Source: Actinomycetes bacterium (lineage in GTDB: Bacteria > Actinomycetota > Acidimicrobiia > Acidimicrobiales > Microtrichaceae). Taken from it: 64,000 bases of DNA. Below the pieces are notes generated by a model that was not told the origin of the DNA, did not search any database, and saw nothing but the letters and a program-made list of their open reading frames with translations. Position numbers and translations under genes: made by a program. The DNA lies in contig JAAEPF010000017.1 in NCBI GenBank assembly GCA_024222295.1, positions 248,001-312,000 on the forward strand. Reading direction: 5' to 3'. This document shows, one piece after another, positions 26,254-34,101 of the stretch (position 1 is the stretch's first letter; each line of letters begins with the position of its first letter).

Positions 26254-26715
26254 GTGCCGACACAAGTACCGATCAAGGAAGGCCTGTTCACATGGCCGAG
26301 CGACGAGCCCGTGTTGTTGGGCAGCCGCTGCACCGACTGTGGCAACCACATGTTCCCGCCGCAGGGCGACTGCCCGAAGTGCAGCGGCAGCTCCACCGAG
26401 GTGGTGGAGCTGGGCCGCACCGGCACGTTGTGGACCTGGACCATCCAGGACTTCCCACCCAAGTCCCCGCCGTACGCGGGCAACGTGGACCCCGACACCT
26501 ACGAGCCGTTCGGGGTCGGCTACCTCGAGATGGCCGACAAGCTGCTGGTGGAGTCACGCCTCACGCTCGCCGAGCCCGACGACCTCGAGATCGGCATGGA
26601 GCTGGAGGTCACCGTCGACCCGCTGTATGTGGATGACGACGGCAACGAGGTGGTCACGTTCGCCTTCGGCCCGGTTGGCGGTGCCAAGTCAGAGGCAGGG
26701 GCCAGTCATGACTGA
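26254..26715 (+). CDS. DUF35 OB-fold / zinc-ribbon protein
   Basis: A 153-residue protein with a rubredoxin-like zinc ribbon (Cys26, Cys29, Cys40, Cys43) followed by the OB fold of the ChsH2/DUF35 family (TGTLWTWTIQDFPPKSPPY, then PFGVGYLEM). Such proteins are obligate partners of thiolase-like enzymes, supplying acyl-CoA-binding surface. GTG 26254 has GGAGGG about five bases upstream. The 3' end overlaps the thiolase start by eight bases. In steroid degraders an analogous pair (Ltp2 with DUF35) performs a retro-aldol cleavage. Confidence 0.88.
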   Translation: MPTQVPIKEGLFTWPSDEPVLLGSRCTDCGNHMFPPQGDCPKCSGSSTEVVELGRTGTLWTWTIQDFPPKSPPYAGNVDPDTYEPFGVGYLEMADKLLVESRLTLAEPDDLEIGMELEVTVDPLYVDDDGNEVVTFAFGPVGGAKSEAGASHD

Positions 26716-27856
26716 CGACGTGGCGATCATCGGCATCGGCATGCACGAGTTCGGCCGTCACGACGGCATCGAGGGTGTCGACCAGGGCGTCGTGGCCGTG
26801 CGCCGGGCGCTGGCCGACTCCGGCCTCGGCTGGGACGACATCCAGTTCGCGTTCGGCGGTAGCCAGGAGGCCGGCGCCGCGGACGTGATGGTGAGCAAGC
26901 TCGGACTGACCGGCCTGCAGTTCATCAACGTGGCCAACGGTTGCGCCACCGGCGGCTCGGCGTTGTTCTCGGCGATCAACTCGATCCAGTCGGGCATGTT
27001 CGACGTGGGCATGGCGGTCGGGTTCGACAAGCACGAGCGCGGCGCCTTCCGCGTGGACCTCAAGCTCAATGGCCTCGAGGAGTGGTACGGCGACTCGGGG
27101 CTGGCGATCACCACCCAGTTCTTCGGGATGAAGATCAACCGCTACATGCACGACTTCGGCATCACGCAGTCGAGCCTCACGAAGGTGGCCAACAAGGCGA
27201 CCCGCAACGGTGCGGTCAACCCGATGGCGTGGCGTGACAAGGAGCTGAGCGAGGAGGAGATCGCCAACTCGCCGATGGTGGCGTATCCACTCACCCAGTA
27301 CATGTTCTGCTCGCCCGGTGAGGGCGGTGTGGCGCTGATCCTGTGCCGCGGCGACAAGGCGAAGGACTACTGCGAGAACCCGATCTACCTGCGTGCCGCG
27401 GCGGTGCGGTCGCGCCGGTTCGGCTCCTTCGAGGTGATGGCACCGCATCTGTCGCCCGCCCGCGGCGATGGCCCCACGATGGACGCGGCGAAGGCGGCGT
27501 TCGAGATGGCGGGCATGACCCCGGCGGACATCGACCTGGCCCAGTTGCAGGACACCGAGGTGGGCGCCGAGATCATGCACATGGCCGAGAACGGGTTCTG
27601 CGAGCACGGTGAGCAGGAGGAGATGATCGCCAACGGCGAAACCGAGCTGACCGGCCGGTTCCCGGTGAACACCGATGGCGGCTGCATCGCCAACGGCGAA
27701 CCCGTGGGTGCCACGGGCCTGCGGCAGGTGTACGAGAACGTGCTGCAGTTGCGCGGCGATGCCGGCGTGCGTCAGGTGGGTGGTGACCCCGAGGTGGCCT
27801 ACACCCATGTGTACGGCTCGCCGGGCATCTCGAGTGTCACGATCCTGGGCCGCTGA
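26708..27856 (+). CDS. Thiolase-superfamily protein (SCP2-thiolase/Ltp2-like)
   Basis: A 382-residue thiolase-fold protein. The active-site cysteine is in NGCATGGSAL (Cys79). The C-terminal half has the NTDGGCIANGEPVGATG segment of SCP2-type thiolases. It lacks a clear C-terminal Cys-x-Gly of biosynthetic thiolases and instead ends GSPGISSVTILGR, which makes retro-aldolase or non-classical acyltransferase activity plausible. Coupled to DUF35 upstream (8-base overlap) and to the histidine phosphatase downstream (TGATG). Confidence 0.88.
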   Translation: MTDDVAIIGIGMHEFGRHDGIEGVDQGVVAVRRALADSGLGWDDIQFAFGGSQEAGAADVMVSKLGLTGLQFINVANGCATGGSALFSAINSIQSGMFDVGMAVGFDKHERGAFRVDLKLNGLEEWYGDSGLAITTQFFGMKINRYMHDFGITQSSLTKVANKATRNGAVNPMAWRDKELSEEEIANSPMVAYPLTQYMFCSPGEGGVALILCRGDKAKDYCENPIYLRAAAVRSRRFGSFEVMAPHLSPARGDGPTMDAAKAAFEMAGMTPADIDLAQLQDTEVGAEIMHMAENGFCEHGEQEEMIANGETELTGRFPVNTDGGCIANGEPVGATGLRQVYENVLQLRGDAGVRQVGGDPEVAYTHVYGSPGISSVTILGR

Positions 27857-28560
27857 TGGCACGCATTCGTTCGGTCGATCTGGGTAGTTCGTTCCTGCCT
27901 CACCTCGAGGGTGTGTGCGAGGTGTTGCTGGTGCGCCACGGCGAGCAGGTGCTCGTGACGAACATGGCGATGCGCGACGCAGTCGATGCGCCGTTGTCCG
28001 ACCTCGGCCAGCAACAGGCCGCAGCGCTCGGCAACCGGTTCGAGTCCACCGACATCGACGCCGTGTACAGCTCACCGATGCAGCGCGCCCGCGACACCGC
28101 TCTTGCGATCGCAGCGCCGCACGAGCTGGCGGTCACCGAGATCGAGGACCTCACCGAGATACACCTGTGGCGCGAGTTGCCCCAGGACCAGGGGGTGCTC
28201 GACTCACTCGACGCCGACGAGCTGCGGGCGATCATGCGCGAGGGCAACCGCACCCAACGCTGGGACGCCTACCCCTACGGCGAGCCACGCGAGGAGTTCC
28301 GGGCGCGGATCGTGTCGGCGATCGACGGGATCATGGCCCGCCACGTGGGGCAGCGGGTGGTGGTGGCCTGCCACGGTGGCGTGATCAACGGCTACATCGC
28401 GCACGCGATGGACTCGTCGCTCGACACGCCATGCACGCTTCACCACACGTCGGTCACCACGGTGCGGGCGATGGGCGACCTTCGCCGGGTGGTGCAGGTC
28501 AACGACCACGGCCACGTGCTGTCGTTCCAGAGCGAGCTCAACCCGATCAACGCGCTGTAG
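27856..28560 (+). CDS. Histidine phosphatase superfamily (phosphoglycerate mutase-like) protein
   Basis: A 234-residue protein with the phospho-histidine motif LVRHGEQ, the supporting arginine in SSPMQRARDTA and the second catalytic histidine in VVACHGGVINGY. It is embedded by one-base overlap in the operon between thiolase and ligase genes. Substrate unknown. In a regulon that also encodes two phospho-histidine swivel-domain proteins, a dedicated phosphatase acting on a phosphorylated intermediate is conceivable but unproven. Confidence 0.87.
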   Translation: MARIRSVDLGSSFLPHLEGVCEVLLVRHGEQVLVTNMAMRDAVDAPLSDLGQQQAAALGNRFESTDIDAVYSSPMQRARDTALAIAAPHELAVTEIEDLTEIHLWRELPQDQGVLDSLDADELRAIMREGNRTQRWDAYPYGEPREEFRARIVSAIDGIMARHVGQRVVVACHGGVINGYIAHAMDSSLDTPCTLHHTSVTTVRAMGDLRRVVQVNDHGHVLSFQSELNPINAL

Positions 28561-28572
28561 GTCAGCTCCGTC

Positions 28573-30108
28573 GTGCCCGAGTTCTCCGCCCGCCTTGCCA
28601 TCGAACGACCCGATGAGAACGCGCTCGTCGATCGCGACCGGTGCCTGGGCTGGGCAGAGGTCGACTCGACGCTGAACCGGGTGGCCAGCCGGATCCTCGG
28701 CACCGACCTCGGTGACCAGCACCGGGTGGCGGTGTTCGCCGAGAACTCCGCCGAGACCGCACTGGCGCACCTCGGCTCGCTGCTCGGTGGCGCCTCGACG
28801 GTGCCGGTGAACTTCCACCTCACCGCACCCGAGGCCGCCTACATCATCGAGGACTCGGGAACGAGGGTGCTGTTCGTCGGGCCCGAGACCGCCGAGACAG
28901 GCTTGGCCGCGGCCCACGAGGCCGGGGTCGACACGGTGGTGGCCTGGACCGCCGGCGACGACTTGGCCGTGCTACCTGATGGCGTGACCCCGTGGGACGA
29001 GTGGCTGGCCGGCGGCGACGATGTGAACCCGCCGCTCACCGTGAAGCCCCGGCCCAACCTGCTGTACACCTCGGGCACGACCGGCCGCCCCAAGGGGACC
29101 GAGTTGCCGCCCACGATGTTCGCCGGCGGCGACACGATGGCCGAGCACCTCGACGCACTGCGCGAGGCCCGCTTCGTCGACTACGGCCCGCACCTCGTGG
29201 TCGGCCCGATGTACCACACGGGTCCCCTTTCGGGGATGCGGATCCTGGTGGCGGGCACGCCGTCGGTGATCCTCGGCCGCTTCGATGCCGAGGCCACGTT
29301 GGCGGCGATCGAGAAGCACCGCACGCGCAGCGCGGTGATGGTGCCCACACACTTCGTGCGGCTGCTCGCTCTGCCCGAGGAGGTGCGGGACCGCTACGAC
29401 GTGTCGTCGATGGAGTACGTGGCGCACACGGGTGCCAAGTGCCCCGACGAGGTGAAACGGGCGATGATCGACTGGTGGGGGCCGGTGTTCCTCGAGGCCT
29501 ACGGCGCCAGCGAGGTCGGCACGACGTGCTCGATCAACAGCGAGGACTGGCTGAGGCACCCCGGTTCGGTCGGCCAGGCCGACCCACCCTTCGAGGCCGT
29601 CATCATCGGCGACGACGACAAGCCGGTACCGCCCGGCGTGGAAGGCCGGCTCTACTTCCGTGACGCCACCGGCCGAGGCGTCGTGTACCACAACGACCCC
29701 GAGAAGTCGGCGGCCGCCCACCTGGAACCGGGCGTGTTCACCCTCGGCGAGATGGCCCGGATGGACGACGACGGCTTCGTGTACATCACAGACCGGTTCA
29801 GCGACATGGTCGTGTCAGGCGGGGTGAACCTGTATCCGGCGGAGGTGGAGAACTTCCTGATCGACCACCCGGCCGTGCACGACGTGGCCTGCATCGGCAT
29901 ACCTCACCCGGAGATGGGCGAGCAGCTGCGCGCGCTGGTGGTGCTGGAGCCGGGGGAGTCCGCCACCGAGGACGGGATCATCGACTACTGCCGTGAGCGC
30001 CTGTCGAGCTTCAAGTGCCCCCGGTCGGTCGAGTTCGTGGACGACCTCGGCCGCACCACCATGGGCAAGATCAGCCGCCGCGCCCTGCGCGCCCCCTACT
30101 GGGACTGA
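28573..30108 (+). CDS. Acyl-CoA synthetase (AMP-forming, ANL superfamily)
   Basis: A 511-residue ligase. The P-loop-like motif is YTSGTTGRPKGTE (from Tyr165), the A5 motif is EAYGASEVGT, and the hinge region reads FVYITDRFSDMVVSGGVNLYPAEVE. The C-terminal lysine for adenylation is in TTMGKISRR. It activates a carboxylic acid to its CoA thioester and is probably the entry reaction or a side-chain activation step. GTG 28573 lies 12 bases after the phosphatase stop. Confidence 0.92.
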   Translation: MPEFSARLAIERPDENALVDRDRCLGWAEVDSTLNRVASRILGTDLGDQHRVAVFAENSAETALAHLGSLLGGASTVPVNFHLTAPEAAYIIEDSGTRVLFVGPETAETGLAAAHEAGVDTVVAWTAGDDLAVLPDGVTPWDEWLAGGDDVNPPLTVKPRPNLLYTSGTTGRPKGTELPPTMFAGGDTMAEHLDALREARFVDYGPHLVVGPMYHTGPLSGMRILVAGTPSVILGRFDAEATLAAIEKHRTRSAVMVPTHFVRLLALPEEVRDRYDVSSMEYVAHTGAKCPDEVKRAMIDWWGPVFLEAYGASEVGTTCSINSEDWLRHPGSVGQADPPFEAVIIGDDDKPVPPGVEGRLYFRDATGRGVVYHNDPEKSAAAHLEPGVFTLGEMARMDDDGFVYITDRFSDMVVSGGVNLYPAEVENFLIDHPAVHDVACIGIPHPEMGEQLRALVVLEPGESATEDGIIDYCRERLSSFKCPRSVEFVDDLGRTTMGKISRRALRAPYWD

Positions 30109-30151
30109 GACGCACCACGGACCCCGGCAGCGCCGCGGTGCCCGGGATTGA

Positions 30152-30334
30152 ATGATCATGTTCACCACCGACACCGGCATCTTCGACCGCCCCGAGTCCC
30201 AGGAGGTGATCGTCGACCTGCCGCCCGCCGGCGAGTTCACCGACGTGGGGATCCTCGGCTTCGCGAACCCCGAGATGGCGAGCCCCGACGAGGGCCCGGC
30301 CTGGCGCGACGAGATGGTCGTGACGCTCGACTGA
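30152..30334 (+). CDS. Small acidic protein, possible
   Basis: A 60-residue reading frame starting ATGATCATG (a second in-frame ATG two codons in). The product is strongly acidic, with DTGIFDRPESQEVIVDLPPAGE and a negatively charged C-terminus. It has the same strand and codon style as the ligase gene that ends 43 bases upstream, and stops just before operator copy 5. I recognise no family. It could be real or a chance frame in high-GC DNA. Confidence 0.45.
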   Translation: MIMFTTDTGIFDRPESQEVIVDLPPAGEFTDVGILGFANPEMASPDEGPAWRDEMVVTLD

Positions 30335-30376
30335 GGGTCGCTCCCCGAACCGAGCCGGTGGTTCTGCTTCCCCGGA

Positions 30377-30396
30377 ACTAATCGAGCGGTTAGTTT
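30377..30396. promoter_or_regulatory. Operator copy 5 of the TetR-type palindrome
   Basis: Sequence ACTAATCGAGCGGTTAGTTT, with outer arms AACTAA and TTAGTT. It lies 30 bases upstream of the gene at 30427, whose GGGGGG ribosome site is between them. TAGTTT in the right half could be the -10 hexamer. Confidence 0.75.
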
Positions 30397-30426
30397 CTCT
30401 GCCAACACCTGACGGGGGGCAACAGA

Positions 30427-32163
30427 ATGACCGACGGATATCTCACCGACTGGCCGATCAGCGAGCGGTTCCCGCACTACACGCGGGCCAATGCCGGCGA
30501 GGTGATGGGCGACCCAGTGAGCCCACTGGGCTGGACCTACGGCTGGGAGGGGGCGATGGTCCTCGGGATGCGCGACGGATGGATCCGTGGCGGCACCCAC
30601 GAGATGGAGGACTTCGATGCCGAGCATCCCGAGACCTTCGGCATGTTCGGCGGCTACTTCTACCTGAACCTGGCGAGCTGCCGGCTGCAGGGTGTGCGCA
30701 ACCCCGGGGTGACCGTCGAGCAGCTCGACATGGCGTTCTTCGGTGAGCATCCCGACGTGCCGCCCTACGTGGAGCACCCCGACGACGTGAAGCCCCACCT
30801 GCTGGAGAAGATCGAGGCCAACACGGCCTGGATGATGTCGGGCGCCGACTGGCCGGAGCTCGATGAGGACAAGGCCAATGCCGCGGCGCTGCGTGCCGAG
30901 CGGGGCGACCTCACCTCGTACTCGGATGCGGAGCTGCTCGAGCGGGTGCGCAAGATCCGCCCGATGCTGCACCACCTGTTCACCCAGCACGTGGTGTCGG
31001 GTTCGAGTGCCGCTGCGGCGCCGGGGATCCTCGGTGCGATCGCGGAGGCGATCGGTGATCCGTCGATGCCGATGAAGGTGCTCTCGGCTCTGGGTGATGT
31101 CGACTCGGCCTTGCCGAGCCATGCCTTGTGGGCGATGTCGCGCGACATCCGTGCCGACGAGGGCCTGACCGGTGCGTTCGATGCCGGCACAGATGGTGTA
31201 CTTGACCGCATCGCTGCGCTGGACTCGCCTGCCGGCAAGAAGCTGCTGGCGGACTTCGATGCATTCCTCGAGGAGTTCGGCTCCCGTGGCCCCAACGAGT
31301 GGGACATCCAAGCCGACGCCTGGGAGTCGAAGCCGGCCCTCGCGCTGGCTGCGCTCGACAGGGTGCGCCTGCAGGGCGACGATGAGTCACCCCAAGCCCG
31401 CCACGATGCCTCGGCAGCGCTGCGCGAGGCGACCACCGCAGAAGTGCGTGCCCAGCTGGAGGGCAACGAGGAGCTGGCCCCGATGTTCGAGGCGGCGCTG
31501 ACGGCCTCGATCATGATGTCGTACCGGGAGCGCACGAAGTCCACGATCGTGCGGGTGATCCATGAGGCCCGCATGGCTTTCCGTGAACTCGGGCGTCGCC
31601 ACGCCGAGGCGGGCGACATCGAGGACGCCGATCAGGTATTCATGCTGCTGAACTCGGAGTTGGACGACTTCGTGGCCGACCCGGCGAGCTTCAAGGCGAC
31701 CCTGGCCCAGCGGGCGAGGGACTACGAGGCGCTGTGGGACATCGAGCCGCCGTTCATCATCGCCGATGGCAACCTGCCGCCCATCAGCGACTGGAAGCGC
31801 CGCTCGGAATCCGAGTCCGAGTCGCTGGGTGACGGTGCTGAGCTGGCCGGCGTGTCGGGCTCGCCCGGTGTGGTTCGTGGCACCGCCCGGGTGGTGCTCG
31901 ACCCGCGGGACCCCGCGGCACTCGAGCCGGGCGACATCCTGGTGGCCCCGCACACGGACCCGTCGTGGACACCGCTGTTCATGACCGCCGGTGGTGTGGT
32001 GGTCGACGTTGGCAGCCCCAACAGCCACGCAGTGATCGTGTCGCGCGAGTTGGCACTGCCCTGTGTGGTGTCGGTCACCGGGGCGACCGAGACGATCCCA
32101 CACGGTGCCACGATCGAGGTCAACGGCGACACCGGCGTCGTGACCGTGATCGAAGCGCCCTGA
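30427..32163 (+). CDS. PEP-utilising-enzyme-like protein: substrate-type domain plus phospho-histidine domain, no ATP-grasp
   Basis: A 578-residue protein. The last about 110 residues are a swivelling phospho-histidine domain: GSPGVVRGTARVVLD, ILVAPHTDPSWTPLF and SPNSHAVIVSRE with His534. The first about 470 residues are mostly helical and resemble the substrate-binding part of rifampin phosphotransferase-type enzymes. The N-terminal ATP-grasp domain that would charge the histidine is missing. Alone it could not use ATP; a separate kinase protein, perhaps the PPDK-like one at 10260-12539, would be needed. It is preceded by operator copy 5. Confidence 0.82.
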   Translation: MTDGYLTDWPISERFPHYTRANAGEVMGDPVSPLGWTYGWEGAMVLGMRDGWIRGGTHEMEDFDAEHPETFGMFGGYFYLNLASCRLQGVRNPGVTVEQLDMAFFGEHPDVPPYVEHPDDVKPHLLEKIEANTAWMMSGADWPELDEDKANAAALRAERGDLTSYSDAELLERVRKIRPMLHHLFTQHVVSGSSAAAAPGILGAIAEAIGDPSMPMKVLSALGDVDSALPSHALWAMSRDIRADEGLTGAFDAGTDGVLDRIAALDSPAGKKLLADFDAFLEEFGSRGPNEWDIQADAWESKPALALAALDRVRLQGDDESPQARHDASAALREATTAEVRAQLEGNEELAPMFEAALTASIMMSYRERTKSTIVRVIHEARMAFRELGRRHAEAGDIEDADQVFMLLNSELDDFVADPASFKATLAQRARDYEALWDIEPPFIIADGNLPPISDWKRRSESESESLGDGAELAGVSGSPGVVRGTARVVLDPRDPAALEPGDILVAPHTDPSWTPLFMTAGGVVVDVGSPNSHAVIVSRELALPCVVSVTGATETIPHGATIEVNGDTGVVTVIEAP

Positions 32164-32218
32164 CCGGCCGGCGCGGATCATGGACGTGAAGGCACCGGCA
32201 CCGGTGTGGCCGGAGATA

Positions 32219-32238
32219 ATTGATCGGCTGGTTAGTTT
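32219..32238. promoter_or_regulatory. Operator copy 6 of the TetR-type palindrome
   Basis: Sequence ATTGATCGGCTGGTTAGTTT. The right half is identical to the other copies; the left half is weaker. It is 26 bases upstream of the P450 ATG and 56 bases after the preceding gene. Confidence 0.68.
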
Positions 32239-32263
32239 CCGGCCGGGATCGTAGGATTCTGCG

Positions 32264-33526
32264 ATGGCGAAGGCGCCCGAGGGGTTCGACCTCACCGATC
32301 CCGACATCCAGCAGGCCCCCCACGGGCACTACGCGTACATGCGCTCCGACGGGGTGCAGTACATACCGGCGAATGACGCCTGGGTGGTGCTGCGCCACGA
32401 GGACTGCCTCACCGTGCTGCGCGACCCCGCCACCTACTCCTCACAGCTCGGCTCCAACCGCCAGCAGCCATCACCCGCGGCACAGGCTGAGATCGAACGG
32501 ATCGGCGCCAAGGGTCTGCCCCGGCCCCGCACCCTGCTCGACAACGACCCACCCGACCACACCATCTACCGCCGCCTCGTGTCGCGGGCGTTCACACCCC
32601 GCAAGATGGCCGAGCTGCGCCCGTTCGTGGAGTCGCTGTGTGACGACCTGATCGACGCCTGGGATGACCCGTCATCGGTCGAGTTCATGCCTCAGTTCGC
32701 AGTGCCGTTGCCGGTGCAGGTGATCACCCACGTGCTCAACCTGCCCGCCGAACGCCACGATGACTTCCGCCGTTGGACCGAGGCGAGCACCTCGACCATC
32801 GGCGCCAGCGTTTCCGACGAGCAGCACATCGACAATGCCCGCTCGAACCTCGAGATGACCGACTTCCTCGTCGAGCAGTTCGAGCAACGGCGTACCGATC
32901 CCGGCGACGACCTGTTCAGCCAACTGCTGGCCGCGCGGATAGAGGATCCCGAGACAGGGGTCGAACGACCACTCGAGATGCCGGAGATGGTGCGCATCGG
33001 CCAGCAGCTGCTGGTGGCCGGCAACGAGACCACCGCCAAGCTGGTCACCGAGATGATGCGCCTCATCGCGGTCACCGACGGCGAATGGGAACGCATCAAG
33101 GCCAACCCAGAGCGGATCCCCGGTGTGGTCGACGACAGCCTGCGGCTCACGAGCCCCAACCAGGGCATGTCGCGCATCGTGATGAAGGACACGACCCTCG
33201 CCGGGGTCGACATCCCGAAGGGATCGCGGGTGATAGCGATGTTCGCCTCGGCCAACCGCGACGAGGCGCTGTACGGATGCCCCAACGACCTCGACCCTGG
33301 ACGTGACCACTTGGGCGAGCAGATCAGCTTCGGCCACGGCACCCACTACTGCGTGGGCGCCAACCTCGCCCGCCTCGAGTCGATTGTCGCCCTCGAAAGG
33401 TTGTCAGCCCGCATCGCCAGCTACGAGCTGTGCGACGACAACACGTACGAGTACCTGCCCAGCGTCACCCTGCGCGGCCTGAAGCGCCTGCATCTCTCAT
33501 GTGAGATGGAGCCCACCGGGTCCTGA
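32264..33526 (+). CDS. Cytochrome P450
   Basis: A 420-residue soluble bacterial P450. The heme-ligand motif is FGHGTHYCVGANLA (Cys363) and the I-helix oxygen-binding motif is LLVAGNETTAK. The K-helix ExxR motif reads D-S-L-R here, an Asp in place of the nearly invariant Glu. Family resemblance is to actinobacterial CYPs acting on terpenoids, steroids or fatty acids. No ferredoxin gene is nearby. Operator copy 6 places it in the same regulon as the Rieske oxygenase. Confidence 0.93.
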   Translation: MAKAPEGFDLTDPDIQQAPHGHYAYMRSDGVQYIPANDAWVVLRHEDCLTVLRDPATYSSQLGSNRQQPSPAAQAEIERIGAKGLPRPRTLLDNDPPDHTIYRRLVSRAFTPRKMAELRPFVESLCDDLIDAWDDPSSVEFMPQFAVPLPVQVITHVLNLPAERHDDFRRWTEASTSTIGASVSDEQHIDNARSNLEMTDFLVEQFEQRRTDPGDDLFSQLLAARIEDPETGVERPLEMPEMVRIGQQLLVAGNETTAKLVTEMMRLIAVTDGEWERIKANPERIPGVVDDSLRLTSPNQGMSRIVMKDTTLAGVDIPKGSRVIAMFASANRDEALYGCPNDLDPGRDHLGEQISFGHGTHYCVGANLARLESIVALERLSARIASYELCDDNTYEYLPSVTLRGLKRLHLSCEMEPTGS

Positions 33527-33787
33527 GCGGCCGTTGGGGCATCAAGCCTGGCAACCGCTTGGCAGACTGGCATGGAAAGCGACGAGAGCGGCGGCGTGTG
33601 GATCGCCGAAGTGCCCCTGGTGACCGGCACCACCCCCTATGTGCGCTGGGGCGACTGGGTCCCGGCAGTGTGTGTGCTCGTGCTCGTGGTATCGGCGCTC
33701 GCCGCGGGCCTGCGGGCCGCGGGACGCAGGATCGATGTCAGCCAGCCGGGTTCTCGCCCGGTCGGATATGGCGCCATTCGCGGTTGA
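33527..33787 (+). pseudogene. Probable 3' remnant of an apolipoprotein N-acyltransferase (lnt) gene
   Basis: Immediately after the P450 stop, in the same frame, the sequence reads as a C-terminal Lnt-like tail: WIAEVPLVTGTTPYVRWGDW, then one hydrophobic segment (VPAVCVLVLVVSALAAG) and a short basic end. The catalytic domain and the other membrane segments are absent. An ATG at 33572 would allow a 71-residue protein, so a small membrane protein cannot be excluded. The 3' end overlaps the convergent zinc-ribbon gene by 50 bases, consistent with decay or with a rearrangement breakpoint next to the P450. Confidence 0.45.
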
Positions 33788-34043
33788 TCTCGTCGACGTC
33801 GCACTTCTTGCACAGCGCCACGTCGGTGTAGCCCACGATCGACAGCTGACTACCACGGGCCTTCTCGATCACAGGGCGCTTCTCGAGGGCCATGTCTTCG
33901 CCGCCGCACTTCTCGCAGCGCGGCGTTGAGTCGCGGATCCAGCTGGCGCCGCAGCCGTCGCAATGGATGCGGATCTGCTCGCCTTCGGGCACGCCCCGCA
34001 GGTGGTCATCGGTTCCACACGCGGCACACGTCAGGTCATCCAC
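33738..34043 (-). CDS. Small protein with four CxxC motifs (zinc ribbons)
   Basis: A 101-residue protein with four CxxC pairs (TCAACG, HCDGCG, RCEKCG, LCKKCD), which would make two zinc ribbons. GTG 34043 gives MDDLTCAACG at the start. Role unknown; such proteins often bind nucleic acid or other proteins. It is divergent from the DUF2889 gene, with 58 bases between the two start codons. Confidence 0.65.
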   Translation of the reverse strand: MDDLTCAACGTDDHLRGVPEGEQIRIHCDGCGASWIRDSTPRCEKCGGEDMALEKRPVIEKARGSQLSIVGYTDVALCKKCDVDEINREWRHIRPGENPAG

Positions 34044-34101
34044 GTTCCAAGTGTGCCAGGGCGGGTGTGCCCGGCGGGTGCTGTGCGGCAACAATGACCC
34101 G

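Noticed and set aside
26654-28075. A 473-codon minus-strand frame opposite the thiolase gene
   Set aside because: Antisense shadow; the plus-strand genes overlap and couple cleanly.
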